Positions 34,964 to 43,253 of a stretch of 64,000 bases of DNA are shown here, in pieces. Position numbers and translations under genes: made by a program. The stretch lies in assembly GCF_012911895.1 (NCBI RefSeq), contig NZ_JAAXCV010000020.1, forward strand, positions 62,001-126,000, in the 5' to 3' direction. How positions within the stretch are numbered: position 1 is the first letter of the stretch; each line of letters begins with the position of its first letter. A model generated the notes under the pieces. That model made no database searches. It saw only the letters and a program-made list of their open reading frames with translations, and was not told the DNA's origin. The DNA is from Bacillus sp. RO3. GTDB lineage: Bacteria; Bacillota; Bacilli; Bacillales; Bacillaceae_B.

Positions 34964-35667
34964 CACCATTCAATCCTTTCTGCTGAAGTGATTCGTTCAT
35001 GGAGCCTGTTGCTTTCAATTTTCCCATCTTTCAAGGTGATCACCCGGTCCGCCATTTCACTGATCGCGGCATTGTGGGTGATGATAAAGACCGTCGTGCC
35101 GTATTCCCTGTTCACCTTTTCGATCAGCTTCAGGATTTCCTTGGAGGTCAAGGAATCCAATGCCCCAGTCGGCTCATCACATAATAACAGCTTCGGTGCC
35201 TTCACGATGGCACGGGCAATGGACACACGCTGCTGCTGTCCGCCGCTTAATTCCCTGGGAAAGCGTTCCTCCATACCGGACAAACCGACAGCATCGATGA
35301 TTTCATGGATGGACAACGGGCTCGTGCTGATGGCCGCCGTCATTTCAATATTTTCATAGACTGTCAGATTGGGTATGAGATTGTACATCTGAAACACAAA
35401 TCCGATGCGTTCGCGCCTGTATTGAACCAACTCCCGGCTGGAATACTCCGTAATATCATGATCGTCCACGAATATGTGACCCGAATCGACCTGGTCAATC
35501 CCTCCGATGGCATTTAACAGTGTAGACTTTCCTGAACCGGAAGGACCCAATATGACGACCACTTCTCCCTGAGCTACTTCTACATTCACATCGGTTAACG
35601 CCTGAAAGAAGGAATCTCCACTCTCATACCGTTTCGTGATTCCTTCCACCCTCACCATTTTGTTCAT
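34963..35667 (-). CDS. ABC transporter ATP-binding protein, LolD/MacB-type
   Basis: 234 residues. Walker A GPSGSGKST (about residue 40), Q-loop VFQMYNLIPNLTVYEN, signature LSGGQQQR, Walker B LLLCDEPTGALD, H-loop IITHN. The LIPNLT and DEPTGALD features place it in the LolD/MacB/SalX group that pairs with FtsX-like permeases. Two nt separate it from the TetR gene, so the three form one operon. Confidence 0.93.
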   Translation of the reverse strand: MNKMVRVEGITKRYESGDSFFQALTDVNVEVAQGEVVVILGPSGSGKSTLLNAIGGIDQVDSGHIFVDDHDITEYSSRELVQYRRERIGFVFQMYNLIPNLTVYENIEMTAAISTSPLSIHEIIDAVGLSGMEERFPRELSGGQQQRVSIARAIVKAPKLLLCDEPTGALDSLTSKEILKLIEKVNREYGTTVFIITHNAAISEMADRVITLKDGKIESNRLHERITSAERIEW

Positions 35668-35669
35668 CT

Positions 35670-36296
35670 CTATTCCCCATTTCCAGATTTAATTTTCCCG
35701 GCAAACAAGAATGCGATATGTCTTGAAATCTGTTCTTTGTACTCCTCATGAGTCATCGCCTCGTTGTACATATAGAAGATGGTATCCGACATGGAGGCGC
35801 TGAAGATGGCATAAGCCGCTTCTTCCGGATCCACCGGAACGAGAAAACAGTCGGATTCGTTTTCTAAGATTCCTATGATCCATTTCATCATCTCTTCATC
35901 GATGCCAAACAGCCCTTGGCGAAGACGGACACTTTCTTCCACTTCCTCCGTCATCACATGGAAAAGATCCCGCCAGAATGCTTTTGGGTAATGAGTAAAA
36001 AGCTCCGCAAACTGATGGAGAGCGGTAATTAAGCTATCCACTACCCCAACATCTCCCCTTTCATAATGATGTTCGTTGATCACCTTCAGCTGGGCGGCCT
36101 CTTCCGAAAAGATCCTTAAGAGCAATGCCCCCTTTGAAGGGAAATAATTATAAATGGTTCCTGTCCCGACTTCCGCATCTCTTGCGATTTCTGCCATTGA
36201 TGCCTGCTGAAAGCCTTTTTCAGAAAAAATTTTCTTTGCGGACTCCATGATATTCAGTTGAGTCTGCTGTTTTTTATCTTCACGTAAGCCAGCCAT
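35670..36296 (-). CDS. TetR family transcriptional regulator
   Basis: 208 residues. HTH region MAEIARDAEVGTGTIYNYFP (about residues 27-46) and a helical ligand domain. It is the first gene of the operon with the ABC exporter; two tandem TGAA-N4-TTCA palindromes just upstream are the probable operators, so it most likely represses the operon until an exporter substrate binds. Confidence 0.9.
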   Translation of the reverse strand: MAGLREDKKQQTQLNIMESAKKIFSEKGFQQASMAEIARDAEVGTGTIYNYFPSKGALLLRIFSEEAAQLKVINEHHYERGDVGVVDSLITALHQFAELFTHYPKAFWRDLFHVMTEEVEESVRLRQGLFGIDEEMMKWIIGILENESDCFLVPVDPEEAAYAIFSASMSDTIFYMYNEAMTHEEYKEQISRHIAFLFAGKIKSGNGE

Positions 36297-36314
36297 TCTG
36301 TCACTCCTAAAAAA

Positions 36315-36379
36315 TGAATTGGTTCAATTATGAATACGTTCATATTTCTATTGTATACTTAATTTGGGGAAAAATGCAA
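36315..36379 (-). promoter_or_regulatory. Promoter with tandem TetR operators
   Basis: On the minus strand -35 TTGCAT (36374-36379), 16 bp, -10 TATACA (36352-36357). Downstream lie two palindromes TGAATACGTTCA (36331-36342) and TGAATTGGTTCA (36315-36326) separated by ATTA. Both have TGAA-N4-TTCA arms and their position beyond the -10 predicts repression. Confidence 0.75.
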
Positions 36380-36770
36380 AAAAAAAAAATCCCTTTCTAC
36401 AGGAATGGGATTTTGGGAAAACTTTTTTTATGATGTAGATAGTAGAAGTTGATTTCCGCTGCAGGATGCTCGCTTTCCGCGGGGCGTGAGTTGAGCCTCC
36501 TCGGGCGTTGCCCTGTGGGGTCTCAACTTACCCGCTATACCCGCAGGAGTCGAGCATCCTTCCGCTCCAATCAACTTTCTGGGTATGTATCCTTTATTTT
36601 ATTAGAGTGAGGTGAATACTCCTTGTAAGCAAGAAAGTTGGTTTTTTCAAACTACGTATTTTGTTACACCTACCCAATTCTTTTCTCCATTCAGTACATT
36701 ATGATTAAGGAGATTGGCAGAACTAAAGCAACAACCTTTTCAAAATACGTTAAATGCTCGTTACAAACGA
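36380..36770. other. Intergenic stretch with a GC-rich repeat
   Basis: Contains the 140-bp element at 36441-36580; the rest, including GCAACAACCTTTT at 36728, which recurs at 62098, may belong to a longer version of the same element. No gene seen. Confidence 0.4.
36441..36580 (+). repeat. GC-rich dispersed hairpin element, full copy 1
   Basis: 140 bp beginning AGTAGAAGTTGATTTCCGCT and ending CTCCAATCAACTTTCT. The ends are inverted (AGAAGTTGATT / AATCAACTTTCT) and internal arms such as GGATGCTCG / CGAGCATCC and GTTGAG / CTCAAC can fold into a long branched hairpin. It differs from 61292-61431 at only two or three positions. Confidence 0.85.
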
Positions 36771-37259
36771 TTATTCTTCTCCACTAAATTCCACAATATT
36801 TAAACCCTCGGATGCTTCTGGTGCTTTGAAGAATGTAGTAACGTGTGTAAACACTTCTTCTGTGTCGAAGGCTGCTCTTTCGGGTTGTTGGATACGCCTT
36901 TGGGCAATTTGTCGCAGGCATTGGTCGTTAGTTATATTGAGGAAGATGAGTTGATGGTTTGCGTTGGCTTCTGAGGCTATCTCTAAAAACCACTTTCGCA
37001 GTTTTGGAGTGTTGGCTGGAAAATCCATCACTACATCTGTACCTACACGTAAGATGTTTTGGACATGCTTTTTCACCAAGGGCTTGAGCTGTGCGGAGAA
37101 TGTCAGGTAGTCCTCAAATGATGCGATCTGATTGGGATAAAGAGAGGAAAGCCATTCATCCTCAGACAACAGTACCGCATGCTTATCCTTCGCCCATTGT
37201 TTTGATTTAGTTGATTTTCCTGCGCCCATTTTGCCACAGAAAAAGTATAGTGTCGCCAT
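36771..37259 (-). CDS. P-loop kinase-like ATPase
   Basis: 162 residues. Walker A CGKMGAGKST near the N-terminus, then ADKHAVLLSEDEWL-like segment (KHAVLLSEDEWLSSLYPN), VVMDFPANTPKLRKWF as the Walker B-like strand and an RRIQQPERAAFDTEE lid. Build matches the AAA_33 zeta-toxin/chloramphenicol phosphotransferase-like kinases acting on small molecules. The ATG at 37259 follows AAAGGGGGA. Substrate unknown. Confidence 0.8.
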   Translation of the reverse strand: MATLYFFCGKMGAGKSTKSKQWAKDKHAVLLSEDEWLSSLYPNQIASFEDYLTFSAQLKPLVKKHVQNILRVGTDVVMDFPANTPKLRKWFLEIASEANANHQLIFLNITNDQCLRQIAQRRIQQPERAAFDTEEVFTHVTTFFKAPEASEGLNIVEFSGEE

Positions 37260-37399
37260 TGTTATTCCCCCTTTTTCCTTTTCCTCTTCATTTTCCATTC
37301 AGTTCTTTTAGTAGGTTATATGTTCCCCATAATAGTTGATTTGGGAGGCTAGCCTTTTTGACATGAATTATAATCTAACGTTCTTTGAATATTTAAAGT

Positions 37400-37420
37400 T
37401 TAATACCCATTATTTCAAAA
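37400..37420. repeat. Short repeat motif (TTAATACCCATTATTTCAAA)
   Basis: Copy of the CCAATTATTTCAAAT motif with one change. Confidence 0.55.
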
Positions 37421-37552
37421 AAGTGATTTCACTTAATCCATTATGAGAGAAGAATCTATCATTTCCTTCAGGCCTTATGAAATGAAAGATGTTCTTCTAA
37501 GCCTTTGGGATTAATTCTTCCATTAAATCCCCTTATAATTGAAGAACTTTTC

Positions 37553-38105
37553 TTATTTCCATTCTTTCTTTAGCAGTGAATAGGAATAATGGTCATAGTA
37601 TTTGCCCCTAAACAAATGTTTATCTCGATAAATCCCTTCATTTTTAAAACCTAAGCTTTCTAATAGATTTGATGATTTATTGTTTTTCAGAGCTACATAT
37701 GCATTTATCCTATTTAGTTTCATATTACTAAAGCCACTCTCTATTGCTGCAATCAATGCCTCTTTCATATAACCGCACCCCCAAAATTCATACCACAAAT
37801 CATACCCTATTTCGGCTATATTATTGGTCCTGTCCCATGAATCAAACCCACAGGTACCAATCTTTTCATTGCTGTCTTTTTTCTCTATGACCCATCTATT
37901 GTATCCTTTTATTTCTGGATCTGTATTCCACTCAATAAACTCGATTGCATCCTCTTTTTTCATGAAAATCTCTTCATCATATAGATATTCACATATCTTT
38001 TCATTACTGAAAAGCTTAAAGATAAACTCGGTATCAGCCTCGCTGACATTTCTTAACTTTAATCTGTTAGTCTCTAATTCAGGGAAAAAAATTTTGCTCG
38101 CTCAT
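37553..38105 (-). pseudogene. RimJ/RimL-type GNAT acetyltransferase with frameshift
   Basis: The ATG at 38105 (after GGATG) starts MSEQNFFP and stops at once, while the other frame continues ELETNRLKLRNVSEADTEFI through the rest of the enzyme (GYDLWYEFWGCGYMKEAL, YVALKNNKSSNLLESLGF). Removing one base from the 7-nt A run at 38085-38091 joins them into a 183-residue protein of normal family length. A start at the internal ATG (37963) would lose about 47 residues. A sequencing error in the homopolymer is possible. Confidence 0.8.
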
Positions 38106-38135
38106 TGAAAACATCCTTTATATTGATTTACTGTC

Positions 38136-38210
38136 TTATTCCATTAACCTGCCCAACAATTGAAGTTGAGAATTATCCCAATCAAATAGCTGACCTTAGT
38201 TATTGCTCCC
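38136..38210. repeat. AT-rich dispersed repeat, long form
   Basis: TTATTCCATTAACCTGCCCA then ATCAAATAGCTGACC and TTAGTTATTGCTCCCC; parallels 7641-7727 and 41540-41605. Confidence 0.55.
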
Positions 38211-38225
38211 CTTCAACCCAATCTA

Positions 38226-38438
38226 TTAATGTCCACTCATCACAACAATGTCACCTATCATTTGGATTTTTTTATTCTCCACTATCATTCCATCTCCATC
38301 ATTTCCCGCATAGACTGTTGTTCCAGTTGTTTTAGCATAATCAAGAACATCTTTCTTATAATCGTCATTCCAGCGATTGTAATGAGGTAAAAATTCAAAA
38401 TCCACCAGTTGTAATAGTAGTTTGCTGCTTATAATCAA
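38226..38438 (-). pseudogene. Peptidase E (S51)-like C-terminal remnant
   Basis: About 70 codons with VDFEFLPHYNRWNDDYKKDV, TTGTTVYAGNDGDGMIV and QMIGDIVV, matching the C-terminal end of Bacillus type 1 glutamine amidotransferase-like dipeptidase E proteins. The catalytic Ser and N-terminal two thirds are absent. Upstream sequence (about 38400-38540) carries an unrelated minus-strand open stretch (AIITPIVEYDYVRIDINNK) that is also incomplete. Confidence 0.6.
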
Positions 38439-38666
38439 TACTATTTACTTCTCCAATTTTATTATTGATATCAATCCGAACATAATCATACTCGACTATT
38501 GGAGTTATGATTGCCTTGCTCCTCCAATTATCTTCTTTTAATGATTATTCCATTCTAAAATTAATCACTTTACACCTCATTAATATTTGAATTCACGACG
38601 ATTAGTATGAAACTGAATCATAAAGTGGATTCAGTCGAGAGCCGAATATTTACGCTGAGCTTCCAA

Positions 38667-39353
38667 TTATAGAGTGAATTTCCCACCATGATAACAATAG
38701 TAGGTTTCAGCTTTAAGACCTTTCACCTTATTTAAAGACTGTTTGGCATTCTCAACATGTAAACAAAAATGTGGATTAGCAATGACCAATTCATGATTCT
38801 CATGAACAGCTGCATCCCCTGTAATGACACTGTTTAAACTTGGAAAATATAACGATATATGCCCTGAAGTATGCCCTGGTGTTGCAACCACTCTACAGTT
38901 GTTATCTAGAATCATCTCGCCATCATGTACCTTTTCATCAATTGAAACATGCTTCAAATCTTTTAATTGCTGTACAAACCATTTTCCAAATTCAATTTCT
39001 TCATTTGGCATATTTTCAAGCATTTCTTCCGCTTGAACCAATCTCTCTGACTTCATCTCGCCACTAATGTACTTTGCTTCCATTTCACTCGCTATAATCT
39101 TAATCCAAGGATACTTTTCTTTGAAATCATATAAGGAGCCTATATGATCATCATCATAGTGAGTAATGACTATATTCTTTAAATTCTTCATTTCATACCC
39201 ATTTTTTATTATTTCATTTTCTATTAAATGTATAAAGTTTGTATACCCTGTATCGACCAAGGTTAGTTCGTTATTCAATATTATTAAACTAGGATAAATG
39301 TGATTTTTTTGCCCATTAAAATCAAATTCAATAGGTAGTTCTAATATATTCAT
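38667..39353 (-). CDS. MBL fold metallo-hydrolase
   Basis: 228 residues, glyoxalase II-like branch. Zinc ligands: HYDDDHIGSL (H-x-D-x-D-H variant of H-x-H-x-D-H, with Asp at the second position), ATPGHTSGHISLYFP, VITGDAAV and the final CYHGG. The second-position Asp is seen in some members of this group. GGGAGG precedes the ATG. Substrate unknown; not closely similar to the MBL protein at 17104. Confidence 0.83.
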   Translation of the reverse strand: MNILELPIEFDFNGQKNHIYPSLIILNNELTLVDTGYTNFIHLIENEIIKNGYEMKNLKNIVITHYDDDHIGSLYDFKEKYPWIKIIASEMEAKYISGEMKSERLVQAEEMLENMPNEEIEFGKWFVQQLKDLKHVSIDEKVHDGEMILDNNCRVVATPGHTSGHISLYFPSLNSVITGDAAVHENHELVIANPHFCLHVENAKQSLNKVKGLKAETYYCYHGGKFTL

Positions 39354-39425
39354 TTTTCTTCCTCCCTATTGTCCGTTTGTAAGACATCTGTTAAGTAAAT
39401 TTTATACAAGCCAATTTAAAAACCT

Positions 39426-39572
39426 TTTTGGCAGGAGTTATAACCGGAACTACCAAGTACACTCATGTGGCCAACTTTATGATTCACCTTGTACCTGCCA
39501 TTCTTATTGGCCTGTTCATGTTCTCATGGTCATATCCAGACTTACTTCCTTTTGTGGCAATGTTTGCTGTGT
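39426..39572 (+). pseudogene. Duplicated fragment of the membrane gene at 45108-45998
   Basis: About 147 bp nearly identical to 45301-45448 (GGCAGGAGTTATAAC, then ACTCATGTGGCCAAC and TGTTCATGTTCTCATGG shared), covering the TM segment GVITGTTKYTHVANFMIHLV. It has no ribosome site and stops soon after the match. A short ectopic copy, not a gene. Confidence 0.8.
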
Positions 39573-39679
39573 ACTCAGAACACCCACTATATAAAAATAC
39601 GCTTCAACAATAAACCTGCCCAATAATCATATAATTGAAAAGATGAAGACCAGCTGCGTAATCTTCATCCATCATCCCT

Positions 39680-40603
39680 TTAATTGAGTACTGACTCCAT
39701 CGTTAAAAACCTGCTTACGATATCTTTAAATTCATCCGGTTGCTCATAATGTGGACTGTGACCACATTTATCGAATGTATATACCTGACGATTCTTCGAT
39801 GACTTTTCGAATTCTACAACTTGTTTCTCACAAGTAACCGGATCATGTTCTCCCAGTAGCAAGAGCATGTCATTGTTTATCGTATGTAATGTGGGCAGGA
39901 GGCTTTCAAATATTTTGCCTTCCTTCCTAAGTAATTCGAAATGAACGTCCGACCTGTCATAGAATAGGTTCCATTCTTCATCTGTATAGAAGGAGTAATC
40001 AGTTGGGTGATCATCATTAAATCGATAGATTTTCATTCGTTCAGAACCCAATGTATCACTATATTCGAGGTATTTTTCAGTAAGTTCTTGTATGGAGATT
40101 ACTTTTTCGGAATTTGCCAGTTCCAGACACTTCTCGGCCATTTCATCATTGTTGTTGATTTGCCTAGATAGGTAGGCTGTTTTTCTAAGTAAATTTCTAG
40201 AGGTTAGTTCAAAATCAAAGGTTGGACATTCCAAAATGACTTTATGTATAGAGTCTGGATATATTGATGTATAGAGTACACTTAAAAATCCACCAAAGGA
40301 GTGGCCAATCAATGACCATTTTTTTATATTTAGTTGTTTTCTTAATTCTTCACAGTCTTCCACTAAATCCAGTAAACCGAATGGCTCCCCTTCTTTTATT
40401 CCTTCTGACCGGCATACACCTCTTTGATCAATGGCAATGATTCTGAATTGATCCTGAAGTCTACTTGCCTGGTGATATGAAAAATCATAGCAACTCTCTC
40501 CTGGACCTCCATGTAAATATAAAATGGCTTCTTTATTGCCAGGTCCGTATTCTTCTACATATAAATCTTTACCCCTTATCGAATAAACATTTCCTTGTTT
40601 CAT
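39680..40603 (-). CDS. Alpha/beta hydrolase (proline iminopeptidase-like)
   Basis: 307 residues. Oxyanion region LYLHGGPGESCYDFS, nucleophile GHSFGGFL (Ser about 103), acid in LLGEHDPVTCEKQ, catalytic His in DKCGHSPHYEQPDEF. HGGPG is typical of S33 aminopeptidases and related hydrolases. No signal peptide. The ribosome site is an AGGAGG-type sequence within the tail of the upstream, broken small gene, which overlaps it by 35 nt. Confidence 0.87.
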   Translation of the reverse strand: MKQGNVYSIRGKDLYVEEYGPGNKEAILYLHGGPGESCYDFSYHQASRLQDQFRIIAIDQRGVCRSEGIKEGEPFGLLDLVEDCEELRKQLNIKKWSLIGHSFGGFLSVLYTSIYPDSIHKVILECPTFDFELTSRNLLRKTAYLSRQINNNDEMAEKCLELANSEKVISIQELTEKYLEYSDTLGSERMKIYRFNDDHPTDYSFYTDEEWNLFYDRSDVHFELLRKEGKIFESLLPTLHTINNDMLLLLGEHDPVTCEKQVVEFEKSSKNRQVYTFDKCGHSPHYEQPDEFKDIVSRFLTMESVLN

Positions 40604-40883
40604 GCTGCACCCTCCTGTACCTTGTGAATCTTGTAACTAAGTTATTGTATACGTACTTAATAGTTAATCTGGTCTCTTTTCTTTTACTAGAGAGATGTAG
40701 GTAGATTCCCAGGAATACTACGAAAATCAATACGGCATACGTTACCCATGGTAGTTGCTCTGACACGTCCTCCCGTCTCCATATGTACTGCTGTTTCTGT
40801 GAGAGAAGCCGAAACATTGTTTGGTGAATGAGGAAAGCTAACAAAGCCTAAGCGATAATATCTATACCTATTAAACGTTTCAC
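40569..40883 (-). pseudogene. Small TM protein with in-frame amber codon
   Basis: A GTG at 40883 with GGAGG 9 nt upstream opens VKRLIGIDIIA, then a TAG (40850-40848) interrupts a frame that continues ALLAFLIHQTMF to LPWVTYAVLIFVVFLGIYLH and a basic tail ending CLFDKG. A Trp (TGG to TAG) at the stop would fit the hydrophobic context. An overlapping frame (40687-40890) also opens after the same site but looks less protein-like. Inactivated gene or misread base. Confidence 0.5.
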
Positions 40884-41038
40884 CGACCATTTCCTCCTTT
40901 TGGAAACTACATCATTATTACATTCGATATAAGGATGTCAGGATCCTTCTTCAAACAACCTGCCTTTCACTTGATAGATAAAATTTATTCTAAACTTTTG
41001 AAAAAGCCTTCAATAAATGTATATAAAATCTCATTATC

Positions 41039-41086
41039 AAAAAAGCTTGTAGATAAAGTCATCAAATGACATTCATCTACAAGCTT
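41039..41086 (-). terminator. Rho-independent terminator
   Basis: AAGCTTGTAGAT / ATCTACAAGCTT perfect 12-bp stem, T-run on the minus strand, just after the gene at 41094. Confidence 0.9.
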
Positions 41087-41093
41087 AGTATAC

Positions 41094-41405
41094 TTACCTA
41101 CCCCTAAGTTTTTGGTAGCTTCTAAATTTTAAAATAGGAATAATGATCATGAACAGCCCCAAATAACCAAAAGTTATCCAGTCTAGTAACTTAGAGATTT
41201 TCCCATAATACAATGCAAAGTTATATACCGCAAATAATGCTACTAATATTATGAACATGCTATACATTATGAGTGGCTTTCCTTCAACTTTGCCAGAATT
41301 AATGATATACACTAAAACTATGAGAAGAAAAACTACCACACAAACTCCTATAATCGCCCATGTGAGACTACTCACTGAAGCTGCTAATGTTGACAAATAT
41401 AACAC
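41094..41405 (-). CDS. Three-TM membrane protein
   Basis: 103 residues with helices at about 10-34, 44-64 and 72-92, and a basic tail KFRSYQKLRGR. No family recognised. Monocistronic with a strong terminator. Confidence 0.55.
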   Translation of the reverse strand: MLYLSTLAASVSSLTWAIIGVCVVVFLLIVLVYIINSGKVEGKPLIMYSMFIILVALFAVYNFALYYGKISKLLDWITFGYLGLFMIIIPILKFRSYQKLRGR

Positions 41406-41420
41406 CTACTTTCTATTTCA

Positions 41421-41505
41421 TTGTTACAATTCATTCATAACTAATAAGAACCTTAAGGTAATGGGTTCCCTTGTTCTAGATAAGTCCTCTTTAGTGGACT
41501 CCCCA
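41421..41505. repeat. Dispersed repeat pair, copy 1
   Basis: ATTCATAACTAATAAGAACC, TTAAGGTAATGGGTTCCC and TTGTTCTAGAT recur at 46991-47070 with about 80 percent identity. GGGTTCC/GGAACC-like arms suggest a hairpin. Confidence 0.6.
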
Positions 41506-41607
41506 TGATTTTAATTGGGAAATTATTTTGGTGAAAAATCATCCTATAATTGAAGAAAGGCCCTTACCAGATCAATTAGCTGATCTTCGGCTATAGCCCT
41601 GGTTAAT

Positions 41608-41763
41608 TTATATTGAACTTAAAAAAATTTTTCCCCAATAAAGAAAACTCATAGTTAAAAACACAGATGCAAATACAGTAAGTCTTTTTGGTAATTTTCC
41701 ATAATAATAAATTATTGCTAATCCTATAAATATATGAACGATCACAACAAGAAATATATTCAC
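41608..41763 (-). CDS. Short two-TM membrane protein (51 residues)
   Basis: GTG start at 41763 with AGAGGTG 6-7 nt upstream. The product has helices MNIFLVVIVHIFIGLAIIYY and LTVFASVFLTMSFLYWG joined by GKLPKR, ending FLSSI. The good ribosome site and clean two-helix design support a real small protein; no family recognised. Confidence 0.55.
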   Translation of the reverse strand: MNIFLVVIVHIFIGLAIIYYYGKLPKRLTVFASVFLTMSFLYWGKIFLSSI

Positions 41764-41840
41764 GCATTTCACCTCTGCATTAAGTGATTGTATACTTCTT
41801 ATTCCGTTAACCTCTCCTTTACTTGATCAAGAAAATTATA

Positions 41841-43124
41841 TCAGTTAAATGGATATGATTCAGTCCTTTCATCACCTGAAAACATATCTTTTACTTTGAA
41901 CTGGTTATTTCTAACTTCATTCTCTCCTATAATAATAACGTTACGAATCTTCTCTTTATTTGCTTTATCAAGTGCCTTGCCTAACTTTTTGTTACTCATT
42001 TCATATTCGACTTTATAGCCTTTGTTTCTTAAATAGCTCGCTAACAATAATGATTCTTTTTGTGTACCTAATGGGACTATATAATAATCTACATTAGGAT
42101 TTTCTTTTAATTCTTCCACTGTCGAGCTTTTAGCAGTATAAATCACATCTAAGCCAAATGAAATTCCTACTGTTGAAAAGTCTTGATTTGTACCTATTAA
42201 TCCACCGATTGCATTATCATATCTTCCACCACTTCCTATACTTGATTTAATTGATTGGTCAACCAAGAATATTTCATAGATTGTACCAGTATATATCTCT
42301 AAACCTCTTGCTAAAAATGGATTGAATACGCACTGTTCTTTTACTCCTAGAAATTCAAGATATGATTCTAACTCTTTTAATTCTTTTAAACCTTGTCTTA
42401 CCACTTTATTTTGTTCGGCAAATGACTCAAAATAGGCAAGGCTTGAATTTCCATCATCAATTAGAAACTGTTTAATTAGAGTAATTGTTGAACTTGATAA
42501 TCCTTGTTCATTAAGCTCAGAAACAACAGATTCTATTCCAACCTTTTCAAGTTTATCTAGAATTAAAACTACTTTATTGATTTTTTCATACTCGGTACCA
42601 AATACATTAAACATTCCATTTAATAACTTTCGATTGTTATATTGAATCGTTACCTTCAATTCAAGTTTCCTGAAAGCATCCAATGCCATAACCATTAATT
42701 CAGCTTCAGCGATTTGCGAATCCACACCTACTATATCAACATCACATTGTGTAAATTCACGAAACCTTCCCGCTTTAATTGGTCCATCCCTAAATACCTT
42801 ACCAATTTCATATCGTTTAAAAGGCATCTTTAGTGTTGGGTTCATCGCGACAACCTTTGCAAATGGTATAGTGAGGTCATAGCGTAAAGCTAAATCTCTT
42901 TCTCCTCTATCAGATAATATATACATTTCTTCTAATATTTCTGCTCCGCCGCCATACTTAGAAGCCATTAATTCTGTGTAATTTAATATAGGTGTTTCCA
43001 ATGGTTTACATCCATATTGGATAAATACATCTTCTAATGTTCTTCTTATGTCTCTTCTTACCACCTCAGCATTCGGCAAGTAATCTTGAGTACCCTTAAC
43101 ATTTTGATAATCCATTTTCTTCAT
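41841..43124 (-). CDS. hisS: Histidyl-tRNA synthetase (second-copy type)
   Basis: 427 residues. Charges tRNA-His. N-terminal KGTQDYLP, motif 1 region, motif 2 FKRYEIGKVFRDGPIKAGRF-REFTQCDVDIVG, the HisA motif GLEIYTGTIYEIF, motif 3 GGRYDNAIGGL and a C-terminal anticodon-binding domain (DYYIVPLGTQKES to the end). I use the ATG at 43124, 8 nt after GGAGG. No aspS neighbour, unlike the normal Bacillus hisS-aspS pair, so this is probably an extra copy. It is preceded by a His-rich leader peptide and a terminator, implying attenuation by histidine supply. Confidence 0.9.
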   Translation of the reverse strand: MKKMDYQNVKGTQDYLPNAEVVRRDIRRTLEDVFIQYGCKPLETPILNYTELMASKYGGGAEILEEMYILSDRGERDLALRYDLTIPFAKVVAMNPTLKMPFKRYEIGKVFRDGPIKAGRFREFTQCDVDIVGVDSQIAEAELMVMALDAFRKLELKVTIQYNNRKLLNGMFNVFGTEYEKINKVVLILDKLEKVGIESVVSELNEQGLSSSTITLIKQFLIDDGNSSLAYFESFAEQNKVVRQGLKELKELESYLEFLGVKEQCVFNPFLARGLEIYTGTIYEIFLVDQSIKSSIGSGGRYDNAIGGLIGTNQDFSTVGISFGLDVIYTAKSSTVEELKENPNVDYYIVPLGTQKESLLLASYLRNKGYKVEYEMSNKKLGKALDKANKEKIRNVIIIGENEVRNNQFKVKDMFSGDERTESYPFN

Positions 43125-43148
43125 TTTCATTGCCTCCAATTTTTAATA

Positions 43149-43199
43149 AAATAAAAAACCGCACTTGATTTAAGTGTTGAACTTAATCAAATACGGTTT
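43149..43199 (-). terminator. Attenuator terminator in the hisS leader
   Basis: On the minus strand AAACCG-TAT-TTGATTAAGT pairs with ACTTAAATCAA-GTG-CGGTTT, followed by TTTTATTTTATT. It stands between the leader peptide and hisS on the same strand, so it must be read through for hisS expression. Confidence 0.85.
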
Positions 43200-43208
43200 A
43201 ATGATAAA

Positions 43209-43253
43209 TAGCCTTCCTATTAACGATTTTTAATAAATCGGATAGCAAGGCTA
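43209..43253 (-). promoter_or_regulatory. Leader hairpin overlapping the leader-peptide stop codon
   Basis: TAGCCTT (starting with the stop codon, 43253-43247) pairs with AAGGCTA (43215-43209); inside it TAT/ATA and GATTT/AAATC extend the helix. A ribosome stalled at the His codons or sitting at the stop would affect it differently, as expected for an attenuator. A strong mutually exclusive antiterminator was not evident by eye. Confidence 0.55.

Noticed and set aside
40687-40890. 67-codon frame opening at an ATG 2 nt after AAGGAGG
   Set aside because: The site is too close to that ATG, and the composition is unlike a protein; the alternative GTG frame has membrane-protein character.
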